The position numbers and the translations under genes are program-made. This document shows positions 42,604 to 52,644 of a stretch of DNA of 64,000 nucleotides, one piece after another. The stretch's first letter is position 1, and each line of letters opens with the position of its first letter. The stretch comes from Sinorhizobium sp. 6-70 (GTDB taxonomy: Bacteria > Pseudomonadota > Alphaproteobacteria > Rhizobiales > Rhizobiaceae), in contig NZ_JASKLS010000006.1 in the NCBI RefSeq assembly GCF_030124375.1, positions 310,837 to 374,836 on the forward strand. Reading direction: 5' to 3'. Under the pieces are notes generated by a model. The model did no database searches and was not told where the DNA came from. It saw nothing but the letters and a program-made list of their open reading frames with translations.

Positions 42604-44463
42604 ATGCAAACGACATCGTTTCTCTATACCCAGGCGCTAATGCTGCTCGGCGGCGCCGTGCTTGCGGCACCGATTTTCAAGCGCCTGGGGCTCGGCACGA
42701 TTCTCGGCTATCTGGCAGCCGGCATCCTCATCGGACCGGTCGCGCAACGAATAACCGAGGGCGAGGAGATCCTGCACGTTTCGGAACTCGGAGTCGTGTT
42801 TCTGCTCTTTGTCATCGGCCTTGAACTGAAGCCATCGCGCCTGTGGCAAATGCGGCGCGATATCTTTGGGCTGGGTGCTGCACAGGTTGTCCTGACCGGT
42901 CTCGCTCTGTCCTTCCTGATCGCATTCGCCGGCCTTCTCGAATGGAGGGGAAGCGTCATTGCCGGCTTCGGGCTTGCCCTCTCTTCGACGGCCTTTGCAA
43001 TGCAGATCCTCGACGAGAGCAACGATACCAATACGCGTTACGGCCAACGCGCCTTCTCCATCCTGCTGCTGCAGGATCTTGCGATCGTTCCACTGCTCGC
43101 CCTGATCCCGTTGATGGCAGCGCAGGCACCGGAAGACGCGACGACGCCGTTTCAGGACTTCGCGATTGCGGTCAGCGCCGTCGCCGTTCTCTTCTTCGCG
43201 GGTCGCTATCTGCTCAATCCGCTCTTCCAGGTGATCGCCCGCACCGGAGCGCGCGATGTCATGATCGCGGCAGCCCTTCTCGTCGTCATGGGCGCGGCGA
43301 CGTTGATGCAGCTTGCCGGTCTTTCCATGGCGATGGGTGCCTTTCTCGCCGGTGTGCTTTTGGCGGAATCGTCCTATCGCCATGAACTCGAAGCCGATAT
43401 CGAGCCCTTTCGCGGCATTCTTCAGGCCTTGTTCTTCATGGCCGTCGGCCTATCGCTGGAACTAGACGTCATCGTCGAAAACTATCTGCTGATCATCGTC
43501 GCAGTGCCGCTGCTGATGCTGGTGAAGAGCCTCGTGCTCTACTGGCTCTGCCGCATCACCGGCTCGCGCCATAACGACGCGTTGCGTATCGGCCTTCTTC
43601 TGCCGCAGGGCGGCGAATTCGGCTTCGTGCTCTTCACCGCGGCGGCCGCGGCGAGTGTCTTTTCACAAGGAACCTCGTCGCTGCTCGTCGCCATCGTGAC
43701 GCTCTCGATGGCGCTGACACCTGTCGCAGCCATGCTCTCGAAGCGGTTGATGCACGAGCAGGAGGAAATGGCCGACGAGATCGAGGAGGATTTCGAAGGT
43801 GCCGGCGCCGACGTGCTGATGATCGGCTTCTCCCGCTTCGGTCAGATCGCCGCGCAGATCCTGCTCGCCGGCGGCCGCGACGTGACCATCATCGATCATT
43901 CCGCCGCGCGCGTGCGTCAGGCCGCAACCTTCGGCTTTCGTATCTATTTCGGCGATGGCACCCGACTGGACGTGCTGCGGGCGGCCGGCATAGAGCGCGC
44001 GAAGCTCGTCGCAGTCTGCACGCAGAAGAAGGAAACGACGGATAGGATCATCAGTCTCGTCCAGGCCGAATACCCCAACGCCCGCATCTTCGCCCGCTCC
44101 TACGACCGGCTGCACACGCTGGAACTGCGCGCACTGGGCGTTGACTACGAACTGCGCGAAACCTTCGAATCCGGACTTCTCTTTGGTCGCAAGACGTTGG
44201 AAGCGCTGGGCGTCGGCAACGAAGATGCGATCGCCATCATGGACGATATCCGCCGTCGCGACGAAGCGCGGCTTGTTCTGCAGGAAGCCGAGGGCATCAC
44301 CGCGGGCCGCGACATGCTGCACTCGCGGCCGGTCCGGCCGGAGCCGTTGGTCAAGCCGAAGCGTGAAGTGAACCACTCCGCCGATACTGAGGAGCGGATC
44401 CTGCCGACCCTTCCGGCGGAGGATCGGCAGCAGACGGACGAGACGCTGGCGCAGACCGACTGA
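42604..44463 (+). CDS. KefB-type monovalent cation/proton antiporter (CPA2)
   Basis: 619 residues. About 12 membrane helices occupy residues 10-390 (LGLGTILGYLAAGILIGPVA; GVVFLLFVIGLELKPSRLW), followed by an RCK/TrkA-N NAD-binding domain with DVLMIGFSRFGQIAAQILL at about residue 402 and an acidic C-terminal tail. The family exchanges K+ or Na+ for protons and is often gated by thiol adducts. A KefF-type partner is not adjacent. It is divergent from pmbA with 150 bases between. Confidence 0.88.
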   Translation: MQTTSFLYTQALMLLGGAVLAAPIFKRLGLGTILGYLAAGILIGPVAQRITEGEEILHVSELGVVFLLFVIGLELKPSRLWQMRRDIFGLGAAQVVLTGLALSFLIAFAGLLEWRGSVIAGFGLALSSTAFAMQILDESNDTNTRYGQRAFSILLLQDLAIVPLLALIPLMAAQAPEDATTPFQDFAIAVSAVAVLFFAGRYLLNPLFQVIARTGARDVMIAAALLVVMGAATLMQLAGLSMAMGAFLAGVLLAESSYRHELEADIEPFRGILQALFFMAVGLSLELDVIVENYLLIIVAVPLLMLVKSLVLYWLCRITGSRHNDALRIGLLLPQGGEFGFVLFTAAAAASVFSQGTSSLLVAIVTLSMALTPVAAMLSKRLMHEQEEMADEIEEDFEGAGADVLMIGFSRFGQIAAQILLAGGRDVTIIDHSAARVRQAATFGFRIYFGDGTRLDVLRAAGIERAKLVAVCTQKKETTDRIISLVQAEYPNARIFARSYDRLHTLELRALGVDYELRETFESGLLFGRKTLEALGVGNEDAIAIMDDIRRRDEARLVLQEAEGITAGRDMLHSRPVRPEPLVKPKREVNHSADTEERILPTLPAEDRQQTDETLAQTD

Positions 44464-44480
44464 CGGAGGGCCCGCTTACA

Positions 44481-44543
44481 AGCAATTCCAGCAAAAGTGT
44501 GTAGACGGTTTTCCGTCCGGAATTACGCAATTTCAGAAAGCGG
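44481..44543 (+). repeat. RIME2-like fragment
   Basis: AGCAATTCCAGCAAAAGTGT then GTAGACGGTTTTCCGTCCGG and AATTACGCAATTTC. It matches the first half of the element at 4101. It lies between the antiporter and the convergent patatin gene. Confidence 0.62.
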
Positions 44544-44549
44544 ACCGCC

Positions 44550-45428
44550 TCAGTCCTTCCAGCTCTCGATCCGCTCGGAAAGCGCACGCTTGAATTGCTC
44601 CTTGGTACCCGCCGTTGCGGCCAGCACCTCGTGGGCGCGCAAGAAATCGAGCACACGGAAGCGCCCGACATCGGGGCGCAGCAGTATGTCGGGCGCGCCG
44701 TTTTTCATCTTCATCGCGATGATGGATTGCATCATCAGTTGGCTCGCGCCGAACAGGCTGTCGAGACGGCTGGGTATGGTTCGCCCGTCGCCGTCCGGAC
44801 CGCCGACCACATCAATGGCGACGACGATGTCGGCCAGGCCGCGCAGGTGGTCGAACGGGATCGGATTGTAGATGCCGCCGTCAATCATGACGCGGCCATC
44901 GATTTTCACCGGCTTGAACAAGGCCGGCAAGGCAGCGGAGGCGGCAAGCGCCTTGTGCAGGTCACCGCTTTCACAAACGCGTTCCGTCTGGCCGTAGTAG
45001 TCCGTCGCCATGACCTTCAGCGGGATCACCAGATCGGAAAAGCGGCTCGGGATCGCCTCGGGCAGAAAGGCCTTCAGAACCCGCTCGATGTTGAACTGGC
45101 CGAAATGGAAGCCGCTCGCCACCGCCTCGGCAAGGCTGACCGGCCGCAGCTGCCACAGCCGGTTAAGCACTTCGCCGCGATGGCCGACGGTCGACAGCAC
45201 ATGGTGCCGGATCTCCTCCCCGCGCATCCCGGCCGCCATGCCGGCGCCCATCATCGCGCCAATCGACGAGCCAGCGATCGCGACAGGCCGAATGCCCATC
45301 TCGTCGAGGGCCTCGATGATGTGGATATGCGCCAGTCCTCGCGCGCCCCCGCCTCCGAGCGCGAGCGCAATCGAGGGGCTTCGCCTCGCGGAAGGTTTCG
45401 CGATTTCAGACAGGATATCCTTCCTCAT
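44550..45428 (-). CDS. Patatin-like phospholipase family protein
   Basis: 292 residues. The oxyanion loop is ALALGGGGARGLAH at about 21-34, the nucleophile elbow is GSSIG at about 53-57 and the catalytic Asp is in MIDGGIYNPIP. The Ser-Asp dyad is complete. RssA-type enzymes of this kind act on membrane lipids in bacteria; substrate unknown. GTG 45431 adjoins ATG 45428; I prefer the ATG. Confidence 0.9.
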   Translation of the reverse strand: MRKDILSEIAKPSARRSPSIALALGGGGARGLAHIHIIEALDEMGIRPVAIAGSSIGAMMGAGMAAGMRGEEIRHHVLSTVGHRGEVLNRLWQLRPVSLAEAVASGFHFGQFNIERVLKAFLPEAIPSRFSDLVIPLKVMATDYYGQTERVCESGDLHKALAASAALPALFKPVKIDGRVMIDGGIYNPIPFDHLRGLADIVVAIDVVGGPDGDGRTIPSRLDSLFGASQLMMQSIIAMKMKNGAPDILLRPDVGRFRVLDFLRAHEVLAATAGTKEQFKRALSERIESWKD

Positions 45429-45480
45429 CACGCTCGTCTCCGTTCATCTTGCGCGCACACGATCGTCGCCGCACGCGGGT

Positions 45481-45586
45481 CTACAGCGCAGAGCGTCCAA
45501 TCGGACGCGCCAAGGTCTCTGTAGCACTTTGAATTGCTGCATGATTTTGTCCTTGAATCGATCCCGATTTAAGGATTCATGCAGCA
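45481..45586 (+). repeat. RIME1-like mosaic repeat
   Basis: CTACAGCGCAGAGCGTCCAA, TCGGACGCGCCAAGG, CTGTAGCACTTTGAATTGCT, GCATGATTTTGTCC and CTTGAATCGATCCCGATTTA AGG. A complete copy between the patatin and rsmD genes; its right end lies one base from the rsmD stop codon. Confidence 0.78.
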
Positions 45587-45587
45587 G

Positions 45588-46148
45588 TCAATCGCCGCGG
45601 AACCGGTAGAAATGCATCCGCGTGTCGCCAAAGACGCGCACATCGAGCGGCTCGAATTCGATCGGCGGCCGCGGCTCAACGTCGGCCCGTTCCTCCAGAA
45701 TTGCAAGAGCGCCGGGGACGAGCCACTTGCCTGCCGAGGCCGCCGCAAGTGCACGCTCGCCGAGCCCTTTGCCATAGGGCGGATCTGCAAAAACCAGATG
45801 AAACGGCTCCATCGTCCCGACCGGCCCGAGATCGGTCGCGTCGCGACGGAAAATCTTGGCGCGCCCCTGAAGTCCGAGCGTCTCGATATTGGTCCGAAGC
45901 AGCCCCCTGCCCTCCACGCCCTGCTCGACGAAGAGCGCGTGCCTGCAGCCGCGCGACAAGGCTTCGAGCCCGACAGCACCGGTGCCGGCAAAGAGATCGA
46001 GCACGCGGGTGCCGTCGAGCGCTTCCGGATAGGCGTGGCTCAGGATATTGAACAGGCTTTCACGCGTCCGATCGGTGGTCGGACGGATATCGTTGGACTT
46101 GGGCGTGGCCAGGGCGCGGCCGCGAAACTCTCCCCCGACGATCCGCAC
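45588..46148 (-). CDS. rsmD: 16S rRNA m2G966 methyltransferase
   Basis: 186 residues. The SAM-binding motif is VLDLFAGTGAVGLEALSRG at about 49-67 and the catalytic N-methyltransferase motif is FADPPYGKG at about 119-127. The N-terminus reads MRIVGGEFRGRALATPKS, as in RsmD. It methylates N2 of G966 in the 30S subunit. Translation starts at GTG 46148 with AAGGGG, overlapping the end of the upstream pseudouridine synthase (6-base gap). Confidence 0.93.
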   Translation of the reverse strand: MRIVGGEFRGRALATPKSNDIRPTTDRTRESLFNILSHAYPEALDGTRVLDLFAGTGAVGLEALSRGCRHALFVEQGVEGRGLLRTNIETLGLQGRAKIFRRDATDLGPVGTMEPFHLVFADPPYGKGLGERALAAASAGKWLVPGALAILEERADVEPRPPIEFEPLDVRVFGDTRMHFYRFRGD

Positions 46149-46154
46149 GGCCGA

Positions 46155-47960
46155 TTACTTCCCCTTGCCCCGCGGCTTGCCGCCGCCGGGGCGGCCGCCT
46201 GGCTTACCACCGCCCGGCTTGCCACCGCCTGGCTTGCCGCCACGGGGGCCGCCGGAGCGCTGGCCGGGCGATTTCCCTACACTGGGCTTGCCGGCGGGCT
46301 TTCCGCGAGGCCGGTCGCCGGACGGGCGGTTGCCGCCCTCGCGACCTTGAGGCCGATCGCCTTCGCTGCGGCTTGTCCGCGGCTTCCCGGAGAATGCGCG
46401 ATTTTCGCCGCCGGCGCGTGCCGGGCGCTCAGCGCGCGTGCGTTCACTGCTTTCGCGCCGCGGCGGCCGATCGCCATGATCGCGCGATTTCCGCTCTGCT
46501 GCGTCAAAAGGCCGACGCCGGTCGAAACCAACGTCGCGCGTGTCGTCCTTGCGGCGCACCGGTTCGCTGGCGCTGATCCAGTCTCCATCTTCATCCCCGC
46601 GCCTGACGGACGGCCGCGGAGCGCGCTCCGGGCGGGCAGCGCCCTTGGCTGCAGCGCCTTTGCGGTCGGGATCGAACTTTCCCGATGTCTTCGTCGCCAA
46701 GCCGTCCTTGGTGCGGCCATAGCGTTTTGTCTTCGGTGCACCTTCCGGACGTTCGCGTCGGACGGGCGTCGCCGATGGCTCATCCGCCGACTTCGGCTTC
46801 TTTTCGGCTATCGGGCGTGCACCCGGCGCCATCCAGACATTGGCGGTGCGGCTGCGCTTCGCCGGAACCCGAGCGGGGCGGTCGGCAGGCCTGGCGGCGG
46901 GACGCTCGCCGCGATCGCGGGAGCGGCCTTCGTCGCGGCGCGTGTCGAGGCGAGCAAGCGCGCGCTCACGCTTGTCCTCAGGCTTTTCTCGCCGCCCGGG
47001 GCGCTCGGGCTTGCCGGCATCCTCCGCAACCTCGTCGTGATGGTCCCTCTCGGCCGCCGGCTGGTCGTTGTAGAGAGGCGCGTCGAAATTCGCCTTCGCG
47101 TCCTCGATCAGGCGCGGGCCGAGTTGGTCCCTCAGCGTGCGACCACGAATTTCCTGAACATGACCTTCCGGCAGGTCGCCGAGCTGGAAGGGGCCGTAGG
47201 AAATGCGGATCAGTCGATTGACATCGAGACCAAGCGCGCCGAGCACGTTCTTGATCTCGCGGTTCTTGCCTTCGCGTAGGCCCATGGTGATCCAGACGTT
47301 CGATCCCTGAACCCGATCGAGCGTCGCCTCGATGGCGCCATAGAGCACCCCGTCGACGGCGATGCCGTCCTTCAGCCGATCGAGCGCTTCCTGATCGATC
47401 TCGCCATGCGCACGCACGCGATATCGACGCAGCCAGCCGGTGGACGGCAGTTCGAGCACGCGAGCAAGGCCGCCATCATTGGTCAAGAGCAGCAGGCCCT
47501 CGGTGTTGATGTCGAGCCGGCCGATCGAAAGCACGCGCGGCAGCCCTTCCGGCAGGTTCTCGAAAACCGTCGGCCGGCCTTCCGGATCGGCATTGGTCGT
47601 CACCAGCCCGGCGGGCTTGTGATAAAGCCAGAGACGCGTGCGCTCGATGCCGCGGATCGGATGACCGTCGACCTCGATGCTGTCGGCAAGCGTTGCGTTG
47701 ACGACAGGCGTGTCGAGCACGACGCCGTTAAGCCTGACGCGGCCCTCCATGATCATCCGCTCGACGTCGCGGCGGGAGGCAACGCCGGCGCGCGAGAGGA
47801 TCTTCGAGATGCGCTGCGGCTCATCCACGCCGGGCGCAGCTGCAGCCGGCCGGGCCTTGGCGGACGGGGCGGCGCCCGTCTTCTTTTCGCCGGAACGAGG
47901 TTTTTTTTCCCGGCCGTTGGTTTTGCCGCCGGGCCGCGTGGACTTGTCTTTGGATGTCAT
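46155..47960 (-). CDS. rluB: RluB/RsuA-type pseudouridine synthase with a long basic tail
   Basis: 601 residues, against roughly 250-300 for the usual enzyme. An N-terminal basic stretch (1-45) leads to an S4 RNA-binding domain at about 48-95 (RISKILSRAGVASRRDVERM) and the catalytic domain at 105-285 with SIGRLDINTEGLLLL (Asp150) and MGLREGKNREIKNVL. From about residue 295 to the end is a low-complexity tail rich in Arg, Pro, Gly and Lys (repeated GGKPGG units at the very end). The tail is probably disordered and RNA-binding. It precedes rsmD by 6 bases, so two rRNA-modification genes form one operon. Confidence 0.92.
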   Translation of the reverse strand: MTSKDKSTRPGGKTNGREKKPRSGEKKTGAAPSAKARPAAAAPGVDEPQRISKILSRAGVASRRDVERMIMEGRVRLNGVVLDTPVVNATLADSIEVDGHPIRGIERTRLWLYHKPAGLVTTNADPEGRPTVFENLPEGLPRVLSIGRLDINTEGLLLLTNDGGLARVLELPSTGWLRRYRVRAHGEIDQEALDRLKDGIAVDGVLYGAIEATLDRVQGSNVWITMGLREGKNREIKNVLGALGLDVNRLIRISYGPFQLGDLPEGHVQEIRGRTLRDQLGPRLIEDAKANFDAPLYNDQPAAERDHHDEVAEDAGKPERPGRREKPEDKRERALARLDTRRDEGRSRDRGERPAARPADRPARVPAKRSRTANVWMAPGARPIAEKKPKSADEPSATPVRRERPEGAPKTKRYGRTKDGLATKTSGKFDPDRKGAAAKGAARPERAPRPSVRRGDEDGDWISASEPVRRKDDTRDVGFDRRRPFDAAERKSRDHGDRPPRRESSERTRAERPARAGGENRAFSGKPRTSRSEGDRPQGREGGNRPSGDRPRGKPAGKPSVGKSPGQRSGGPRGGKPGGGKPGGGKPGGRPGGGKPRGKGK

Positions 47961-48033
47961 TTGTGTTGCCTGCCTTTTGCGGCTGTCCTATCAGGTCAAG
48001 CGCCGTGGGTTAAGAGAAATTATTGATCGAGCG

Positions 48034-48483
48034 ATGACGGATACGACACGCTTCATGGATGCGGCCCTCGAAGAGGCCCGGCAAGCGGCAGCACGCGGCG
48101 AAGTGCCGATCGGCGCCGTCGTCGTGCTCGACGGCAAGATCGTCGCCACCGCCGGTAACCGCACGCGCGAACTGAACGACGTCACCGCCCATGCCGAGAT
48201 CGAGGCAATCCGTCAGGCTGCGGCCAGTGTCGGCGGCGAACGGCTGACGGGTGCTGACCTCTACGTCACGCTGGAGCCCTGCACCATGTGCGCGGCGGCG
48301 ATCTCCTTCGCCCGAATACGCCGCCTCTATTATGGCGCGGAAGACCCGAAGGGTGGGGCGGTGGACAACGGCGTCCGGTTCTATGCGTCGCCCACTTGCC
48401 ACCATGTCCCGGATGTCTATTCTGGGCTTGCCGAACGGGAAGCCGCCGATATCCTTCGCGATTTCTTTGCCGGCAGACGCTGA
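48034..48483 (+). CDS. tadA: tRNA adenosine(34) deaminase
   Basis: 149 residues from ATG 48034. The zinc-dependent deaminase signature is HAEIEAI (His53, Glu55) and PCTMCAAAI (Cys83, Cys86). The N-terminus is VPIGAVVVLDGKIVATAGN. It converts A34 to inosine in tRNA-Arg(ACG), a task essential in most bacteria. It is divergent from the pseudouridine synthase gene with a 73-base gap. The reading frame extends further upstream but that part overlaps rluB and lacks the fold. Confidence 0.95.
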   Translation: MTDTTRFMDAALEEARQAAARGEVPIGAVVVLDGKIVATAGNRTRELNDVTAHAEIEAIRQAAASVGGERLTGADLYVTLEPCTMCAAAISFARIRRLYYGAEDPKGGAVDNGVRFYASPTCHHVPDVYSGLAEREAADILRDFFAGRR

Positions 48484-48495
48484 TCGGCGCAGCGG

Positions 48496-48975
48496 TCAGT
48501 CGTCGGCAAGGGCCTTCAGCGCAGCGCCCGCAAGCCGGTAGCGCTTCCATTCCGACATGGGCTCCGCGCCCACTGCCTCGTAGACACGAATGGCCGGCTC
48601 GTTCCAATCGAGAACGCTCCATTCGAAGCGGCCGCATCCTTCGGCAATGGCAACGCGCGCGAGATGTTTCAGAAGCTGCTTGCCGGCGCCCGAACCGCGG
48701 TATTCGGGCGTGACATAGAGGTCTTCGAGATAAAGGCCCTTACGCGCTTGCCAGGTGGAAAAGCTGTAGAACCAGATGGCGAAGCCGGCAGGCACGCCGT
48801 CGACCTCGCAGATAACCGCATGGGTGATGGCATCGGGACCGAAGAGCGAAGCCTGCAAACGCTCGACGGTCGCTTCGACCTCATGCCCCGCCTTTTCGTA
48901 GATCGCGAGCTCGGTGATGAAGCGCAGAATCGTCTCTGCGTCTTCCGGCAGGGCGTTGCGAATGCTGGTCGTCAT
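48496..48975 (-). CDS. GNAT-family N-acetyltransferase
   Basis: 159 residues. It starts TTSIRNALPEDAETILRFI and has the acetyl-CoA site LYVTPEYRGSGAGKQLLKHL at about 91-110, followed by RFEWSVLDWNEPAIRVYEAV. Its length and the final motif are typical of spermidine- and diamine-type GNAT enzymes, but the substrate is not certain. It starts 3 bases after the stop of the lipoprotein gene, so it is translated with it. Confidence 0.88.
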   Translation of the reverse strand: MTTSIRNALPEDAETILRFITELAIYEKAGHEVEATVERLQASLFGPDAITHAVICEVDGVPAGFAIWFYSFSTWQARKGLYLEDLYVTPEYRGSGAGKQLLKHLARVAIAEGCGRFEWSVLDWNEPAIRVYEAVGAEPMSEWKRYRLAGAALKALADD

Positions 48976-48978
48976 GGC

Positions 48979-49599
48979 TTAGAACGGCCACCACCATTTG
49001 GTGCCGCTGTTTGCCACCTGCGCGTCCTTCTTGCGGCGACGCTCCTTCACCTTTTCCGGCTCGCCGAGATCGGTTTCGGCGCCCTCCGGAAGGCGGCGAT
49101 ATTCGATCGGCGGATCGCTCAAGAAACGACGCTTGTCGGAGTACGCGCCCTGCTCGATCCTGCGGGCCTCCCGATAGGCCTCCTGCTGCTCCTTGGCCGA
49201 GAGACGGCGACCATTGGCGGTTGCCTTCGCCAGCGGCGAGACATAGTTGGGATCGTTCTTGTTGGCGTCCGCCTCGTCACGCAGGCGCTCACGGACCTCC
49301 TCCGGCGACTCGACCCACTGCGGGTTTGTCTCGCGGTTCGCCAGTGACTGCTGCGGCTCGATCAAAGCCGTCTGCTGTCCCTGCGGCGGCAGCACCAGCG
49401 CCGGCCGGGGCTGATATTTGACCGGATCGCGCTTCGGCGGGGCGAGGCTTACGGCGCTGCCGAGGTCATCGAGCAGTTGTTCGCCTGCCGACTTGTCCGT
49501 ACCGTAGGTTGGACCGCCGATGCAGCCCGAAAGCACCAAGCCGCCCGCCACGATGGCGGCAATGCTGGCGACAACTCGCAACTCTCGCGTCATTTCCAT
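48979..49599 (-). CDS. Predicted lipoprotein of unknown function
   Basis: 206 residues from ATG 49599 (AAGGAAATTC upstream). The lipobox is VLSGCIGG at about 22-29, so the mature protein begins at Cys and is anchored in the envelope. The rest is Pro/Gln-rich (LVLPPQGQQTALIEPQQ), then helical and charged (SPEEVRERLRDEADANKND), and ends KWWWPF. I do not recognise a named domain. It forms a two-gene unit with the GNAT gene. Confidence 0.8.
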   Translation of the reverse strand: MEMTRELRVVASIAAIVAGGLVLSGCIGGPTYGTDKSAGEQLLDDLGSAVSLAPPKRDPVKYQPRPALVLPPQGQQTALIEPQQSLANRETNPQWVESPEEVRERLRDEADANKNDPNYVSPLAKATANGRRLSAKEQQEAYREARRIEQGAYSDKRRFLSDPPIEYRRLPEGAETDLGEPEKVKERRRKKDAQVANSGTKWWWPF

Positions 49600-49734
49600 G
49601 AATTTCCTTCCAGCCAGCCGCACCCCACATGCCGCGGCCACTCAGCGCCCCCTTGGCCGAAAAATCCGCCAAATTTCGGGCAGGGTTGTACCGGATGAAC
49701 GCGACAAGCGCAATTCACCCAGCAAAACGATGCG

Positions 49735-52644
49735 TCAAGGCTTGAATCCAAGCTCCCTCAGCGCGGCCGCGTCGCGGGCGGAAACGTCCGGATAAAGCGG
49801 ATCCGACCCGACATCCGTGGTGATTCGCCAGGAGCGAGCGCATTTCTGGCCCTCGGCGAGCCTCGGCACGACACTGACCTTGGCGACGTCCGGCAACGCG
49901 AAGGCATCGGCCGGCCCTTCGGAGCCGACGACCTCGATCGCCGACGTGATGCAGATCTCGGCAAAATCCTGGCCTTCGAGCGCCTGGCGCAAGTCCGCAT
50001 CCGCGACATGGACCACAGGCGCCGCTTCCAGCGACGAGCCGATGCGCTTGTCCTTGCGCTCGATTTCGAGTGCACCGGTCACGACCTTGCGGACTTCGCG
50101 GATCTTGCGCCACTTCTCGGCGAGCGCATCGTTGCGCCACTCCGCCGGCACGGTCGGGAACTGCTCCAGATGCACCGAGACGGCTTCCGGGTTGCGGGAG
50201 AGCCAGGCCTCCTCGGCGGTGAAGGGCAGCATCGGAGCGAGCCAGGTCACCAGGCAATCGAACAGCGTGCGGATGACTTGCAGCGCGGCGCGGCGGCGGA
50301 TCGAGGACGGTGCGTCGCAGTAGAGCGCGTCCTTGCGGATATCGAAGTAGAAGGCCGACAGTTCGACATTCGAGAAATCGATAAGCGCACGGGCGATTCG
50401 CTTGAAGTCGAAGGCGTCGTAGCCCTCGCGCACCAGCCGATCCAGTTCGGCCAGGCGGTGCAGCATTAGTTGCTCGAGTTCCGGCATGTCGGCAAGCGCG
50501 ATCACCTCGCCCTTGTCATGGGCGAGCGTGCCAAGCATCCAGCGGACAGTATTCCTGAGCTTGCGGTAGGCGTCGATGTTGGTCTGGATGATGGTCTTGC
50601 CGAGACGCTGATCCTCCCAATAGTCGGTCGTCATCACCCAGAGCCGCAGGATGTCGGCGCCGGCATCCTTCATCACCTCCTGCGGCGTGACGGTGTTGCC
50701 CTTCGACTTCGACATCTTCTCGCCCTTCTCATCCATGGTGAAGCCATGGGTGACGACGGCGTTGTAAGGCGCGCGGCCGCGCGTCGCGCAGCTTTCGAGC
50801 AGCGACGAGTGGAACCAGCCGCGATGCTGGTCGGAGCCCTCGAGATAGACGTCGGCCGGCCATTTCAGGTCGGGACGATCCTCCAGCGTGAAGGTGTGGG
50901 TCGAACCGGAGTCGAACCATACGTCGAGGATGTCCATGACCTGATGCCACTTGGCATGGTCATGATCGTTGCCGAGGAACCGCTCCTTGGCGCCTTCGGC
51001 AAACCAGGCGTCGGCGCCCTCCTTTTCGAAGGCTTCGAGGATGCGGGCGTTGACGGCGTCATCGACGAGGATCTCGCCCTGATCGTCGGCGAAGATCGCG
51101 ATCGGCACGCCCCAGGCGCGCTGGCGCGAAAGCACCCAGTCCGGCCGCTGCTCGATCATCGCACGCAGGCGGTTCTGGCCGGCACCGGGCACGAAGCGGG
51201 TGCCGTCGATCGCCTTCAAGGCACGCGAGCGCAGCGTCGTGCCGTCGCCGAAGTCCTTGTCCATGTAGACGAACCACTGTGGCGTGTTGCGGAAGATGAC
51301 CGGTTTCTTCGACCGCCAGGAATGGGGATAGGAGTGCTTCAGGCGGCCACGGGCAAAGAGTGTATGACGGGCGATCAACGCCTTGATCACGCGATCATTG
51401 GCGTCGCCCTTCTTGCCCTTGTCGTCGATGACACGACCGGCTCCGCCTTCCGCATCCGGGCCGAAGCCGGGCGCATCGGCGGTGAAATAGCCGGCATCGT
51501 CGACGGTGAACGGGATCGCAGAGGAGATACCGCGCGCTTCGAGTGCCCGGGCGCTATCCATCCACGCGTCAAAGTCTTCGCGGCCGTGGCCGGGCGCGGT
51601 GTGAACGAAGCCGGTGCCGGCGTCGTCCGTCACATGATCGCCGTCGAGCAGCGGCACGTGGAAGGCATAGCCGCCACCGAGGCCGTGGAGCGGATGGGCG
51701 CAGGTGATCGCCCCGAGCTCGCCTGCTTCGACGTCGCGGACGAAGTTGAACGTCACCTTCGCCTTGGCTGCCGACTCCTCGGCCAAACGCTTGGCGAAGA
51801 TCAACTTCTCGCCCGGCTGCGGGCCGTAGTCGTTTTCGGCCGTCGCAACCTCATAGAGGCCATAGGCATAACGAGACGAATAGGCGATCGCGCGGTTGCC
51901 GGGGATGGTCCAGGGCGTCGTGGTCCAGATCACGACGAAGGCGCCCGCCAGTGCATCCGGGCCTTCGGTGATCGGGAACTTCACCCAGATCATGTCGCTC
52001 TCGACATCGGCATACTCGACCTCGGCCTCGGCGAGCGCGGTGCGCTCGACAACCGACCACATGACCGGCTTCGAACCACGATAGAGCTGGCCCGCCTTGG
52101 CGATCTTCATCAATTCGCCGGCGATGCGCGCTTCCGCGTGGAAGTTCATCGTCGTGTAGGGATGCGCGAAATCGCCTTCGATGCCAAGGCGCTTGAACTC
52201 CTCCGTCTGGACCTCGATCCAGCCGCTGGCGAAATCACGGCACTCCTTGCGGAACTCGTTGACCGGAACCTCGTCCTTGTTCTTGCCCTTCTCGCGGTAT
52301 TTTTCCTCGATCTTCCATTCGATCGGCAGGCCATGGCAGTCCCAACCGGGGACGTAGTTGGCGTCGAAACCGCGCATCTGGAACGAGCGGTTGATCACGT
52401 CCTTGAGGATCTTGTTGAGCGCATGGCCGATATGGATGTTGCCGTTGGCGTAGGGCGGGCCGTCATGCAGCACGAACTTCTCGCGGCCGGCGGCGGAAGC
52501 GCGGAGCTTCTTGTAGAGGCCCATCTTCTGCCAGCGGGCAACCGTCTCCGGTTCCTTCTGCGGCAGACCGGCGCGCATCGGAAACTCCGTCTGCGGCAGA
52601 TAAAGGGTGGAAGAATAGTCGATCTTTTCAGCGGTCTCTGTCAT
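49735..52644 (-). CDS. ileS: Isoleucyl-tRNA synthetase
   Basis: 969 residues from ATG 52644 ([14 protein letters not shown]). Class I motifs are [19 protein letters not shown] (HIGH) and [14 protein letters not shown] (KMSKS). An editing CP1 insertion lies between, and the anticodon-binding domain is at the C-terminus. No zinc-finger tail is visible after WRITTDVG. It charges tRNA-Ile. Size is normal for alphaproteobacteria. An upstream in-frame ATG at 52677 is less likely because the conserved region begins shortly after residue 12. Confidence 0.96.
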   Translation of the reverse strand: MTETAEKIDYSSTLYLPQTEFPMRAGLPQKEPETVARWQKMGLYKKLRASAAGREKFVLHDGPPYANGNIHIGHALNKILKDVINRSFQMRGFDANYVPGWDCHGLPIEWKIEEKYREKGKNKDEVPVNEFRKECRDFASGWIEVQTEEFKRLGIEGDFAHPYTTMNFHAEARIAGELMKIAKAGQLYRGSKPVMWSVVERTALAEAEVEYADVESDMIWVKFPITEGPDALAGAFVVIWTTTPWTIPGNRAIAYSSRYAYGLYEVATAENDYGPQPGEKLIFAKRLAEESAAKAKVTFNFVRDVEAGELGAITCAHPLHGLGGGYAFHVPLLDGDHVTDDAGTGFVHTAPGHGREDFDAWMDSARALEARGISSAIPFTVDDAGYFTADAPGFGPDAEGGAGRVIDDKGKKGDANDRVIKALIARHTLFARGRLKHSYPHSWRSKKPVIFRNTPQWFVYMDKDFGDGTTLRSRALKAIDGTRFVPGAGQNRLRAMIEQRPDWVLSRQRAWGVPIAIFADDQGEILVDDAVNARILEAFEKEGADAWFAEGAKERFLGNDHDHAKWHQVMDILDVWFDSGSTHTFTLEDRPDLKWPADVYLEGSDQHRGWFHSSLLESCATRGRAPYNAVVTHGFTMDEKGEKMSKSKGNTVTPQEVMKDAGADILRLWVMTTDYWEDQRLGKTIIQTNIDAYRKLRNTVRWMLGTLAHDKGEVIALADMPELEQLMLHRLAELDRLVREGYDAFDFKRIARALIDFSNVELSAFYFDIRKDALYCDAPSSIRRRAALQVIRTLFDCLVTWLAPMLPFTAEEAWLSRNPEAVSVHLEQFPTVPAEWRNDALAEKWRKIREVRKVVTGALEIERKDKRIGSSLEAAPVVHVADADLRQALEGQDFAEICITSAIEVVGSEGPADAFALPDVAKVSVVPRLAEGQKCARSWRITTDVGSDPLYPDVSARDAAALRELGFKP

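Noticed and set aside
45579..47279. 566-residue open frame opposite rsmD and the pseudouridine synthase tail
   Set aside because: Composition is Arg/Ala/Gly-rich, as expected from the reverse of the low-complexity tail.
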